Source: Spirogloea muscicola
Lineage: Eukaryota; Streptophyta; Zygnematophyceae; Spirogloeales; Spirogloeaceae
Assembly (NCBI GenBank): GCA_009602725.1
Contig: WELB01000235.1
Span: forward strand, 76,997-110,238
Reading direction: 5' to 3'
Length of the DNA: 33,242 nucleotides
How positions within the stretch are numbered: the first letter of the stretch is position 1; each line of letters starts with the position of its first letter. This document shows positions 1-10,147 of the stretch, piece after piece. Both the position numbers and the translations under genes were made by a program. The notes beneath the pieces were generated by a model that was given only the letters and a program-made list of their open reading frames with translations, did not search any database and was not told where the DNA came from.

Positions 1-114
1 GGCGGCGCTGACGGCGACGTCGTGGACGCCCTCTGCGGCGGCGCCGTCGCGGCCTTCGGCTACTTCCGCAGCACGCGCGGCCTCAAGTGGAGCGGCGGCG
101 GCGGCAAAGCCTGA
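1..114 (+). CDS. 3' end of an unidentified gene
   Basis: Frame 1 is open from the window edge to a TGA at 112-114 and gives 37 residues. The visible tail is small-residue rich (GGAVAAFGYF) followed by a basic stretch (RSTRGLKW) and a glycine run (SGGGGK). The GGAVAAF stretch could be the end of a membrane helix, but it is too short to assign. I do not recognise the family. The high GC makes chance open frames common here, so this rests only on the frame being open to a stop with a plausible protein-like composition. The gene would extend left of the window. Confidence 0.35.
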   Translation, partial: GGADGDVVDALCGGAVAAFGYFRSTRGLKWSGGGGKA

Positions 115-1459
115 GCCGCGGCGGCGGCGGCGGCGCCCACCTCGTCCGACTGCCGGCGGTGGCGGCCTTGGCAGTGAGCGCCAGCCCCTGCCATGGCTGC
201 CGGCTTGGCCGCTGACGCTTGTGAACCGTCAGCGTCATTCTCGTGACGCTGACCTCTCCTTCGTGACGCTGGCCTCCCTGCTGACCCCATTGCCACTTGC
301 GCCGCTGCTGTGGAGCTCCAGGCCCATCCCAGCGCGCCCGGCACGGTGCCACTGGCAGCACGGGCTGTGGCACCGCCCTCGCCTCTGCGCATGCAGCTGC
401 AATGGCGCGAACTCCATCACAGACAGTCATTTTTGTCCATCCAGATTTTGGTGGGCTGACTGCAACAGTGCAGTCGCTGCTGCCTTAGCTCAGCTGCTGC
501 CCTGACGGCAGAGTCGTTATTTTCTGCGAGCACCTCCAGGCACTGCTAAGCACGGCAGTATCACACCAGCGTTGCAAGCACGCAAGCGCACGGTTCAGGC
601 AGCAGTGACCGTTGGTGCCTGATGTCCTTGCAGCAATGCCACACCTCAGTTGTGCGTTGCAGGCGTAGGGCGGCAGAGGGTTTTGGCCATGCAGTGCAAC
701 AAGACGAGTGGGCGCATCTGGGAATTCAAGTCCTTGTCTTGATAACAACACAGTCATGAGCATTCATTTGGACGTCAATGCACTTTATTGATGATAGGAG
801 TATTGCAATGTGAGTTAGAATCCATGTATCATGCCTGTATCTGCGCTTTGCAGTCTGATGAGGCTGATAGCTCGCCTCTGTGTAGCCAACGCGCTACTGA
901 TCTTTATGCTATTAGGGCTTTCTATTCTGTTTGGGCTACAGATGAAAGCGGCCGCACGCCAAGCTCTGGGCTCTACTGGAACGGCAACGTCCCAGTAATG
1001 CACATAGCTGACTTCAATTGCGTCCTTGCACAAATCTTCCTATTGAGCATCGATTGATAAGATCGACATTGCATGGAGGCGCATATAAATTCGCGTTGTG
1101 CTAGTTTAACGAGACAGTTGTGTTAAATGGGGGCTTCAAAATCTGCATATCTGACAATGTAGACCTTCTTCGCCACCACTTCCTGCCTTCTCAGGACAAA
1201 GACAATGCCTGTCCACGTGAGCATCTGAATAAGCTCAGCTTGCCCGAGTGAGCAACCGCATATCCTAGATGCACACTGTGCTTGATGGGAAGAAGGAGCT
1301 CCGAAATATTTGAAGCAGAATCTGAAGCACTTTTGCCAATAAAAGAATCACAGGAGTGAAGGAGAACGTCTGCAAGCTCTCGTACGAAACCTAAGCCCTA
1401 ACCCCTGAAAACCCTCCTCTCGTCACGAGTGGAGGAGAAAATCTGCAAGCTCTTGCACG
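115..1459. other. Gene-free interval between unknown gene and APC8
   Basis: Several open frames of 60-115 codons occur on both strands, but they overlap each other and none shows a recognisable domain or splice-linked continuation. The left part is GC-rich and probably 3' UTR of the first gene. The right part (from about 730) drops in GC and probably holds the APC8 3' UTR. No tRNA, repeat or transposon copy was recognised. Confidence 0.5.
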
Positions 1460-3659
1460 TCATAAGACATCCATCTGCGGCGATGCTGAGTGATGCTGCT
1501 GCACCGAGTGGATCTCCCGGAGGAGCGCCTTTGCCTCCTCTTTGGCCTGCAAGGGGCACATGAAGGATAGCAGATTGATACATACGCAACGATGTAACGT
1601 GGCATGAGGTCTGAGGTTCTGAGGCCCTGTACAAGAAAGCAACTAATAGCTCACAATAGAGCAGCCATCTATAATGCACATCTTCATTCAGCCATGCATC
1701 ACTCAAGCAGGCTACAGAAGCGGCAGTCCTGCAGCAGCTCACCGGCCCACCGTAATCCAGCAGGCGTGTGGCATGCCGCTCGGCCTCCTCCAGCTGGCCA
1801 TGGTCCTTGCAGTGTGCTGCGAGGTAGACGAGCGCATCCATAAGGTCTTGGCTTTCGCTGCGCTCCGCGTCCAGCCTCTCCAGGTTCATCCTGCTCGCCA
1901 TTGTTGCCAGACCATAAATTCAGCACTAGCAGCGTGCCATGCTCCTACAGATACTTGCTCGGTTGCTCCCATCTTGTCATAGGTGTGATATTGGGCTGGC
2001 ATTGAGGACTCCTTGCAGTGCCTAGCTCTCACTGTTTGTCATCACAATGGGTTGTCCCTTTCATTGGACAGCTTGACATTGTCTTGTGCACGCAAGCATT
2101 AAAAACCCACTGTTGTTCTAAACTTACTGTCACTAAATAAGACCTTCTGCAGTCCCTCACAGATTTGTAGTAGATATGTATATGCTCTGTATTATGCTTG
2201 TGAAAACAAGTAAGTGTGATACACATGCACTCATGTTAGGGGGAAGCTGCACCTGTAGTAGTACGCAGCCACGTCCTCCTGGCCAAGGTGGGCATGGAGC
2301 GTGGCCAGCTTGTGCAGTGCAATCCCCTCGCGGTCGCCTGTGGCCTCAGCGCGTCGGTAGCATCGCACCGCTGCATTGACCTGCCCCAGCTGCTCACTCT
2401 CGTAGCACTGCCCCATGGCACACCACATGCGCGCGTCCGCTGGTCGCAATTGCGCCGCCCGCCTGAGAACGCCGCCCGCCAGAGCGGCGCCAGAGATGAG
2501 TCATCATACTAATTGCAGCGAGTTGACAGAGCGATCACAATCATGATCATGACATTAAGCAAGTCAGCTGAGAAAGTCTTCCTCACCGGTAGTAGTAGAG
2601 GGCGTAGAAGGGCATGGCAAGGATCTCGTACGTCTGGCCGAGGCCGTACCATGCCCGGTAGTCCAGCGCGTTGATGTCAACGGCGTGGCGATAGGCATCA
2701 ATGGCTGCTGGCGTGTTGCGCATCTCCATGTACTCATGACCCATTAGTGTCCACGCTGAGAGGTAGTGGCGGTTGAGCTTGAGCGCACGCTGGAAGTACA
2801 TCACTGCTTTCTCGTGCTGCGCCTTGAGGCTGTAGTAGTTGCCAATGATGCAGCATGTCTCCGGCCGGTACTTGTCAATAAGCACAGCCTGACAATAAAA
2901 TGACACTGGAGGACGAGTCAATCTAACAAGTGAAGAGGGATCAGCATAGAAGATCTGGGACCTTGCTCCTATCTATCAGATGAACAGCCAGAACCTTGCT
3001 CTGCATCCAGAAGATAAAGCTCGATCGGCATGAGCACACAGAGATGCTTGAGGGACTGAGAGCAAGCTCTGTGGCTCTCAAGGATATCAGTTTAGTACTC
3101 ACGGTGGGTCCATGAGGGCCTTGATTGTAGCAGTATCTTACTTGACCCTGACTTCAGGACCTGAAGCCCTACTACTCAAGCCTTAACCCCTTCTCAGATT
3201 CTCTTGATTCCCTAGATATCCCAAACCCTCTCCCTCTGGATCCTTCCAAATGCTGGCTAGCTTTGGCAGCTGAAAGCAGCCTTTGGTACAGGAGACCTAA
3301 AGTTGCAGAGCGGCCGCGGTCACCTTGTGAGCGAGATAGCTGAGTGTGGAGAAGGCCTCGCGGACATAGAGGATGTTGGAGTAGGTGTCTATGGCATCGA
3401 GGCGGTAGGGGTCGTCGCGCAGCAGAGTCTCGAATCGCAACTCTGCCTCCTCAAAGTCGCGCAGGTTGTAGTAGGCTGTCGCTGTCTGCGCCGCAACGTA
3501 GCGGCTGCCTGGGAACTGTCCACCGCCGGCTAGCTGCTGGTAACCGCTGAGCGCCTCCATGTTGCGCTGCATCTCCAGCAGCGCGCTTGCCTCAAAGAAG
3601 GCCCGCATCCACGTATCATCCAATCGCGCCGTCACTCCAGCCAGCAAGGACAACCGCAT
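1460..3659 (-). CDS. APC8: APC8/CDC23 anaphase-promoting complex subunit, C-terminal TPR half
   Basis: APC8 (CDC23) is a TPR scaffold subunit of the nuclear anaphase-promoting complex, the ubiquitin ligase that drives mitotic exit. Five exons are visible on the - strand: 3324-3659, 2587-2888, 2253-2462, 1743-1890 and 1460-1546. All junctions are GT-AG and phases join exactly, giving 360 codons plus TGA. Family-diagnostic strings include [18 protein letters not shown] then [65 protein letters not shown] and a C-terminal [20 protein letters not shown]. Wording is closer to plant than animal APC8. Family members are usually about 580-600 residues, so the N-terminal third or more is absent. Upstream of 3659 the same frame is only antisense to the HAD gene. 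The start at 3659 is simply the first in-frame ATG; the true exon may instead begin at an acceptor in 3640-3690. Family call is firm; whether the copy is functional is doubtful. Confidence 0.88.
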
Positions 3660-3695
3660 GCCATCAGTCTGACGTGTGCTGTCACGTAAGTGCAG

Positions 3696-4747
3696 GCATT
3701 TGCTTACGCCGAGAAGCATAGGCTCGCTCTGATTGGCTTCAGCGGAGACCGGTGCGTCGCGCTCTTTGATCACCCCAAGGTTGACGCCCTTCACAGCATC
3801 TACTATGAACCCAAGGTGAGTGCCCTTGAACTTGCCATAGAGGAAACCCACATTGATTGTGCACAAGAGGCCATCGAGCGTCAGCTTCTGCTGTAGGCCA
3901 AACTTGTCAGCAGCGGCAGCTGTTGACACTCTCTCGCTGTTGTGAGTGTTGCAGGCTGCCATTCTCCCCTCGGTTGAGCAAATACTGCGGGAAGCCCCGA
4001 TCCAGGCAAGGGGCAAAGAATACTGGAGGCATGCCCGTCTTCCAACGAGTCTGCTTGCATGAAGCTGGGAGGGACAAGCCTCACTTGAATTTTGCTTGTG
4101 AGATGACTATGATCCTCTTCTGGACATGCATACTGCGGGGCTGTGCAGAAACTGCTGTTTTACGACACAGCGGACAGCGTGGCGATGATGGTGAGGCCCT
4201 ACTGGGAAATAGCAGCCCGTGGTCGGGCTACGGTTACGCAGGCTGTTCCAGACATGCTGGAGATTCTGCCGCATGGTGCATCCAAGGGCAATGGGGTACG
4301 GCTGCTGCTGGAGCATCTAGGCATTCCCACGAGTGAGGTAAGCTCGCAAGACTCTAGCCATGACCACGATGTAGGCATGGCCCCTTTCCAGCAGCCCCTT
4401 CCGTGCGTTTAGCTGTAGTCCACTGAGTGGTGCACAGGCTCGGCGTTGAAGGTCAGAGCAGGAACATGCTTTGTCAGATGTCCTGACATTGTTGACAGGC
4501 AAAGCATGAATGTGTTGTCATGTGAAGTGCTATGATTCTGCTCACGCAAACACCAGTGTGCACTGCAATGTGTCAGGTGATGGCAGTGGGGGACGGCGAG
4601 AACGACCTTGAAATGATACGGCTGGCTGGGTGGGGTGTGGCCATGGCCAATGGCAGCCCACTCACACTGGCTGTGGCTGATGCTCGTGTGGGCAGCAACG
4701 ATGAGGATGGCGTCGCAGAGGCAATCGAGCGCTACATTTTGTCCTGA
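3696..4747 (+). CDS. Cof-like HAD-superfamily hydrolase, C-terminal half
   Basis: Haloacid-dehalogenase-type phosphatases of the Cof/plant class hydrolyse small phosphate esters with an aspartate nucleophile. Four exons join in phase 0: 3696-3815, 3955-4005, 4149-4337 and 4577-4747 (TGA), giving 176 residues. HAD motif III lysine is seen in PHGASKGNGVRLLL and motif IV in VGDGENDLEMIRLAG, followed by the usual ANG...AD...NDEDGVAEAI ending. The intron after 4005 has a GC donor (CAG|GCAAGG). The N-terminal half with motif I (DxDGT) and motif II is not found: upstream + strand sequence is antisense to APC8 exons, and no DGT-type motif was seen in 115-1400. The first visible exon begins at a good acceptor (GTGCAG at 3690-3695), so a 5' exon is expected but missing. 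As it stands the product would lack the catalytic nucleophile. Confidence 0.85.
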
Positions 4748-5437
4748 GTGTTAAAACCCCTAAGTCTACATTGTGCTGAGCAGCACTTAGGAACGGGTTA
4801 GTGTGTTGAGGTGCCCATCAAGGTGTGAGAGGTAATGAGGCTGCTTCAGAGCAGGTAATTATTGTATGACTGACGTAATCCTCGTCCACACTGCATATTG
4901 TGAGCAGCCCAGATTCGGGGCAGGCCAGAAGACACTACTTACTGATATACAGTCATTAGGTGCTCCATTCTTTCGGGCTGGCTGTTTACAGCCCGCAACC
5001 CCTTTTGGAGAGCCACTTTCTTCTCGAAGTTGCAACTGTGGATAACAGATTGTTTTGCACTAACGACTTGACCTGTCTTTACCTGTCAAAGCACTGCACA
5101 CATTGCCGTTGTATACAAAAGACTGTCAATTCTGCAGCTGATTTACAGGTATGATGATGTTGCTACGGAAGTTACTACATTACAGTTATCAATCTGATGC
5201 TGTGAATGTCAAGGCAGGGTGCTGCAATGCTATACACAGAAAGTATCACTTGAATCGCTAACTGACAGACACCATGTTGAGAAGAGTACACAGAATGGGG
5301 CACGTGAAATGAGAAGTCTCAATGTTACATATATCGGGGGCAGCACACCATGCACTGAGCAGCTTCTGCAGAAGGGACTTCGGGACTTCGACTTACCAAT
5401 CTCGCTGGCTAACTTTGGGTGCTGGAGAGATCTGGCG
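4748..5437. other. Intergenic spacer between two convergent genes
   Basis: The interval lies between the 3' end of the HAD gene (+) and the 3' end of the stomatin-like gene (-) and should hold both 3' UTRs. It is lower in GC than the genes. No coding exon, RNA gene or transposon fragment was recognised. Confidence 0.5.
5325..5329 (-). terminator. Candidate TGTAA polyadenylation signal
   Basis: TGTAA, the usual chlorophyte polyadenylation signal, reads on the - strand about 110 nt past the stomatin-like stop codon. A pentamer occurs by chance often, so this is only a plausible assignment. Confidence 0.3.
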
Positions 5438-8075
5438 TTAAGGGCGGCGAGCTTGCAAGGAGAAGCCGGAGGGGTCCGGGTGAGGCAGGGGGGGGGCTGA
5501 GAGGGTCTGAGCAGTCCTTTCTTCACGGTGCTGCTCATGTGCAGGGCCGTGGTCACTAGACCCACGGCTTTCCTGCTCTGACGAAGTAACGATGTTACTG
5601 GAGCCTGCCCCTAGCACGTTCTTGTACATGGTCAGAGCTTGTGCTACCATGCTGGCTGGGTCTGAAGCATTAGCTGGTAGCAGCATCGTAGTGCCCTGCC
5701 ACCAAGAGGTCAGTGCGAGTCAGCTATCCACCACCCCCAATGTACACTGCTGCACTCCCCGGAAAGCGTCAAGAAACGTTTGACACATCTGCTCGAAGGA
5801 CTGCCTTAGAGTGCATCTGAGCAACTGGTGGCACTGGTGGCGCTCTTGAGAATGTCCACGAGGTTTAGCAGCAGACCTGTTTTGCGAGATTGCCAAAAGC
5901 CATGATGTACTGCTCGGCAACCCTCAAAGCCACGGCCTGATGCACATGGAGAGGACATACATTGAGGGCCCAGCCACCCAAGCTTGTGCTCTGCTTATCT
6001 TGATAGATATTTCCCTTGCAATAGGTAACTGGCCTACCTGCTCCCTGCTTATGCTATGATTTTCTTGGTGACCTGAATAAGCGGGGAAGCACAATGAGCC
6101 GGATACAGTGAAGGAACCAGTAAAGGAAAGCACTTGCCTCCGAGCCCCCTTCCGACTTGATTGCAGCTGAGAGCTCCCTGATCGACCGCGCCGTGGCCTC
6201 AGCCTTGGCAAAGATAGCCGCCGCCTCTCCTGCACCAGACAGGACATAGGTGCTTGTCAGCCAGGAAGAGGCCGGGAGTGCAAACGATATTCCCGGTCCA
6301 GTGAGTGGGTCTGTGAGACTGCTCATATGTGATGGTCCACATGTAGGCAATATGCATGCACAAATTTGGCAGTAGCCACCACGCGCTGACCTTTTGCTCT
6401 GTTGACTTGATTGGTCATGGCGGCCTCAGACTCCAGGATGACTGATGCCTTCTTTCCATCCGCCACATTGATATTGGCCTGCCTGTCTCCTGCGCAAGCC
6501 CACCAGCTCCTCTGCACTCTGAAAAATGCTTGGAACCTCCGTGGCACCTACCCTGTCTTACCAAGTTTTCTTCCAATCTGCAACATTAAGAATAGCCTGC
6601 CTGCCTTTTGTGCAAGACCAACAGCTACTGTACACTGGAATGACATGCTACTTTGAACTGTCATCGCGCCTCTCTCATTCATCAGGTGTCTATCAGAATA
6701 CATCAGGTGACTTGGACAACTTTCACAAACCTTCGGACTCCAGAACCTGAGCCCTCCGTCTGCGCTCTGCCTCGGCCTGCATCTCCATGGCAGCCCTGAC
6801 TCCTGCTGGCGGAGAAATGTCCCCTGATTTGCACAAGGTAACTTTTTGCAAATGAGTGTTCTGAGCAACATGGATCTGCAGCAGCCAATATCTCACACCT
6901 ACTTTGGATCCTTTGACCCATCACTGCTGACTGGAGGACCTGATGGCCCACACACCGCAGCCCCAGCAAGGGCTGACTTTCTGCCAGCCAGGCAGCCCTG
7001 AAGCCAAGCAGATCACTCACGTATCTCGTAGCGCATGCACTCCAAGCCCCACGATATGGCGGCCTCATTGATCGATTTCTGCCCATCAGGACGGATTCCT
7101 GCCACCAGTCAGATCTGCGCCCTCCTGCACGCCTCAATACTCTCCCGCCTGCAGCTGGGAGTCATGGCGGTTTCCATGCTTGATGCCTGCAGCAGCAGGA
7201 GCTCAATAGCTGGAGAGAACGACCTAGAGTCAGCAAGGGATTCAGGCACACACACCACGATGGCAGTATTGAGGGCATCGCGCTCCGCGAAGGTTTTGTC
7301 AAGGCTGATTTTGCCGAGCTCGCTGCGCATGGTCGTCTGGGCCAGCTGAATGATGGCGTAGATGGGGTTCTCGACTCCGTAGGAGGCCCGCATGGGGTCC
7401 ACAATCTGCGGTGAGCGCAGGCGGCCGATTGCACCAGCCTTGTGAACGGCTGACCACAGTTGGCCTGCCAAGTGCCACCCACGGAAAGGTGGCTGGGCAC
7501 TCCTGAGCCAAGCAGAATAGGACCCCAGGAACAGGATGGCGTCGTCGGGGTTTGCCAGGCTGCATGGTTTGGGGGTTGAAGGGTGTAGGGAGGACCTTGA
7601 CGTAGAGGACGCCGTCGATGGAGATGGAGACATTGTCCTTAGTGATGGCGGACTGGTTGGGGATGGGGATGGCCTCCTCTTTGAGCGAGTGGACGTACGC
7701 GATGCGGTCGACGAGCGGGATGAGCAGGTGGATGCCGGACCGCAGCGTGCGCACGTACTTGCCAAAGCGCTCGATCACGTACGCGCTCTGCTCTGGCACG
7801 ATGCGCACGCCAAAGTTCACGGGCGCGCGCGCCTCGTACCTGCGCGCCGCCACAGCGGCCGCCTCAGCCGCGTCGGAGATTGACGTTAATTTCTCGTATG
7901 GAAGCACGGCCGCGAGGCGCGGCGGGCCAAGCGGCCCGCAGCGGGCTGTGTGGAGGGGGCCAGCACCGGCGGTAGGCGTCGCCGCCGGACGGGCCGAGCG
8001 GCCGTCCTGAGCTGAGCGCCCGGGCCTGCTGCNGGCCTGCCCGGTGGCGGGGCGGGCCTGTCGCCGACGGGGCAG
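5438..8075 (-). CDS. SLP2: Stomatin-like protein 2 (SPFH/band 7 family), mitochondrial type, 5' end incomplete
   Basis: SPFH proteins form membrane-bound scaffolds; stomatin-like protein 2 is in the mitochondrial inner membrane, where it organises cardiolipin domains and proteases. Eight exons join in frame: about 8075-7596, 7405-7256, 7078-7021, 6823-6731, 6489-6391, 6229-6138, 5936-5877 and 5695-5438. The SPFH domain begins at [21 protein letters not shown] and continues through [55 protein letters not shown] and [13 protein letters not shown]. The tail has [51 protein letters not shown] and a Ser/Glu/Pro-rich end. The intron after 6138 has a GC donor (GAG|GCAAGT). Exon 1 is open from a stop at 8076-8078 and encodes an Arg/Ala/Pro-rich, acid-poor leader suited to a mitochondrial presequence, but contains no ATG and includes the N at 8033. 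The initiating exon is therefore missing, beyond the LINE insertion, or lost at an assembly join. Confidence 0.9.
8033..8033. other. Single undetermined base (N)
   Basis: The only ambiguous base in the window. It lies in the leader region of the stomatin-like gene, about 80 bp from where transposon-derived sequence begins. It may be a base-call failure in a GC-rich stretch or the trace of a scaffold join. Confidence 0.9.
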
Positions 8076-8111
8076 TCAGGAGTGGACTTGCAGCTGGGGA
8101 GTCGAGGAGCC

Positions 8112-8340
8112 TACTGAAGAAAGTGCTCGCCCATTGAGAATAGGGGCTGGAACAACCAGCCCGAAAGAGAATGAACAGAGTACGAGAAGAAGAAGGGCTC
8201 GCCAGGGGAAGCGCTAAGTAACAGAAGGTGAGCGAGAAAGAGAAGCGCTGCCAGATTGACTGGTGGCTGGGAAAGGACAAGGTCTGAGGGAGCCTGAGTG
8301 CGAACGACTAGGACTAAGACATCAGCCAGGGAACACGCTC
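8112..8340 (-). mobile_element. LINE 3' UTR fragment (tail type A)
   Basis: From 8118 to about 8200 this matches the 3' UTR of the LINE at 12348-12440 almost base for base (GAAAGTGCTCGCCC, hairpin GGGCTGG-AACAA-CCAGCCC at 8144-8162, then AATGAACAGAGTACGAGAAG). It is the extreme 3' end of a - strand copy; no coding part was recognised up to about 8340. It abuts the 5' end of the stomatin-like gene. Confidence 0.7.
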
Positions 8341-8478
8341 AGTAGCCTAGCATCTCCGATCTGCGGCTGCTTAGCAGAGGTTACTGAGTGATTCTCCTGT
8401 AGCTCTTTGGATTCTGTCCATTCTTTTTTGGCTGGCTTCTGCCAGCCCCTCTCTTCTATGGGCGAGCTCATTCTTCTT
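8341..8478 (+). mobile_element. Short + strand LINE 3' end (tail type A)
   Basis: Unlike its neighbours this copy reads on the + strand. It begins inside the last codons of the element (SISDLRLLSRGY, stop near 8385) and continues into the 3' UTR with hairpin GGCTGGC-TTCT-GCCAGCC (8430-8447) and a TTCTTC end at about 8478. It is a strongly 5'-truncated insertion of roughly 140 bp. Confidence 0.65.
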
Positions 8479-8697
8479 CAGTAACCTCTGGCCGGAGGCC
8501 GGAGGCCGCCGCCAAAGCTCGGCCTGCGCGCAAGTGAACCGCGCAGGCAAGGGACTGCTGCATCGAGACGACCAAACACATACGGAAGACTTGAGCGAGG
8601 GACCCGGCGACGTTGAAGCCGGGCTGCTCACCCTGCTGCCCGAGGCGGCGGGCCGCTGCACGCCGCGCAAGGCGGTGGAGCAAGAACGACGAAGAAG
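8479..8697 (-). mobile_element. LINE C-terminal coding fragment
   Basis: The - strand encodes the family C-terminal signature: NVAGSLAQVFRM, then HLRAGRALAAASG. The usual SDLxLL segment before the stop is deleted, yet the last bases (AGAGGTTACTGA) are kept, so an internal deletion has shifted frame near the end. The 5' end is truncated near 8690 inside the LxRLARRxxARR segment. Confidence 0.6.
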
Positions 8698-8840
8698 ACG
8701 AGAAGCAGCTCTTCCAAACGGGGCGAGGGCGATGGCTGTGACTGGCCAGCCCAGAGATTGAATGAGGTTCGAAGGGGCCAGAAGAGCAACAGCTCTTCCC
8801 GTTTATGGCAGTGGCCGTAGAAAGGCCAGCCCAAGAAGAG
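8698..8840 (-). mobile_element. Two successive LINE 3' tails of type B
   Basis: On the - strand two related blocks follow each other, each with GGGCTGGCC, an inexact GGCC/CAGCC partner, then GGAAGAGCTG and a TTC/CTC-rich end. The second block ends in CTTCTTCGTCGTTC. Similar blocks recur near 10050-10147 and 15965-16030, so this is a repeated 3' UTR type and not unique sequence. Confidence 0.5.
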
Positions 8841-9297
8841 AGAAGGCGCGCGGTGCGCATGAACTCAAAGCGAGGCCATTTCAAGCCAATACATTGTTCA
8901 GGCAGAAAATACTAGAAAGGGCCATGCTAGAAGGGCCGGACGTACCACAGAGCGGGGGGAGCCGTGCTGACGGGGGCCGAGAAGAACAGGAGACAAGGTT
9001 CAAAACAGCCGAATGGCGCCTAAATACCACAGCCATGCACGAGACTACAGCGCAGAAAGAAGGGGAGCTTAATAACCCCGAGTCTGCAACAGCAAGTCGG
9101 AGTGATTTGCAGCTGGAGAAGAGGCACCCCGACGAGACGCAGAAGCAGCAGCAACGCGGCCTGCCCGCAAGTGCACTGCGTGAGCCAGGGAGCGTTGGAA
9201 GGACACAGACAGTCGCAATCGGTATCCCTGGGCAAGCGACCCAGCAGCGATGAAGCTGGCCAGCTCCCCTCGCTGACCCTGCCGCTGAAGCATACAG
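8841..9297 (-). mobile_element. LINE 3' fragment: C-terminal coding plus 3' UTR
   Basis: The - strand encodes AAGSLAQGYRLRL, FQRSLAHAVHLRAGR and SDLLLQTRGY ending at a stop at 9069-9071. About 230 bp of 3' UTR follows toward 8841. The 5' truncation lies near 9260, where the shared protein similarity ends. Confidence 0.6.
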
Positions 9298-9343
9298 CGT
9301 GTAAGGAATGAGGCTAGTCAAGCCCAAAGGTGGGGCGTCAGTG

Positions 9344-9933
9344 TGTCACAAAGCAGGGTTCGGAGCAGAAGCACTCAATGATTCAAAGAAAGCAACGAGC
9401 TAACTGGTGAACGTGCAAAGATTTCAAAACACAAGGGCCTGGGGGAACCGACATGCCTGCTTCTCCCCCTAAGTACCCACTGAGGTTTCGTGGAGCCCTG
9501 CCTCCGGCCTCATGACATTATACAGCGTCCGGCCACTTCCGCCACAAGCCCTCACAGAATATCTAATCGTGGCCGCCACCTCAGCGGCTGGAATCGCCGC
9601 CGATGGCAGGGACCGGGTGCTTACTCACAAGGATGATTTGGGAACCCAGGAAATTCCTCGAGAGGAACCCCCACGGCCTACCACTATATGGTCTAAGATT
9701 TATAGAGGTCTAACACCAACAGAAATCGATATCCCGAGTTGTGCCTTTTGTTGTCGTCGCGCGTTGGAATGCCAGATTGCTCCCTCATCGCGTCGCGCGC
9801 CGTTATTCGGGTTTGAGCTTTGTCCAATGTCGCATTTCGTCCTTCGCCAGACTGGTGAGGCAGTTAGCGTTCCCAGTACCCTTCAGCTATCATTCCCATG
9901 GTATTGATGTTCCAGCCACGTAACATCGTCACA
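9344..9933 (-). mobile_element. Probable solo LTR, family LTR4
   Basis: The segment begins TGTCACA and ends CGTCACA, so it has TG...CA ends in both directions. It is flanked by CAGTG (9339-9343) and CAGCG (9934-9938), a 5-bp target duplication with one mismatch. About 200 bp of its right half recurs in inverted form at 14030-14230. The short terminal similarity to LTR3 (TCCAGCCA/GTAA) suggests it belongs with the other Ty3-type LTRs. Internal open frames look like chance. Confidence 0.5.
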
Positions 9934-10147
9934 CAGCGACCCAAGTAGCTACTGGGTGCTCGATATATCCTTTCTCTTTCGTCATTAGATGTGCTTGCCA
10001 TTGTACTTCCTTTTGGTCACTTTGGGCCCTCTACTTTTTAAACGCCAAGGACTGAAATAGCTCTTCCAGAACACGGCAATGGCTGTGATAAAGTGGCTCT
10101 CGATAGAGACAGCTCTTCCGATTTGCAACAAGCTGTGAGAGGCCAGC
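9934..10147 (-). mobile_element. LINE 3' tails of type B, interrupted by LTR1
   Basis: Two GGAAGAGCT blocks (10058-10070 and 10110-10125 region) with GGCCAGC/CACAGC partners repeat the 3' tail type seen at 8698-8840. The tail is cut by the LTR1 insertion: GGCCAGC before 10148 continues as CCAGCCCAAAGAGATG after 11119. Confidence 0.45.

Noticed and set aside
221-1057. Several 60-110 codon frames as a small gene
   Set aside because: They overlap on both strands, have no recognisable domain and no splice-linked continuation.
1398-1901. A 167-codon - strand open frame taken as an uninterrupted exon
   Set aside because: Only 1743-1890 is coding; homology and GT-AG signals show that it is spliced to 1460-1546 in another frame.
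3297-4016. A 239-codon - strand open frame taken as one gene
   Set aside because: Only its 3' part (3324-3659) is APC8. The rest is antisense to HAD exons at 3696-4005 and shows no APC8 similarity.
5485-5497. G run near the 3' end of the stomatin gene as a polypurine tract
   Set aside because: No LTR or retroelement sequence adjoins it; it lies inside the last coding exon.
7299-7907. The whole 202-codon frame as stomatin coding sequence starting at 7907
   Set aside because: The frame past 7596 is intron, and the codon at 7907 is GTG inside a longer leader, not an initiator.
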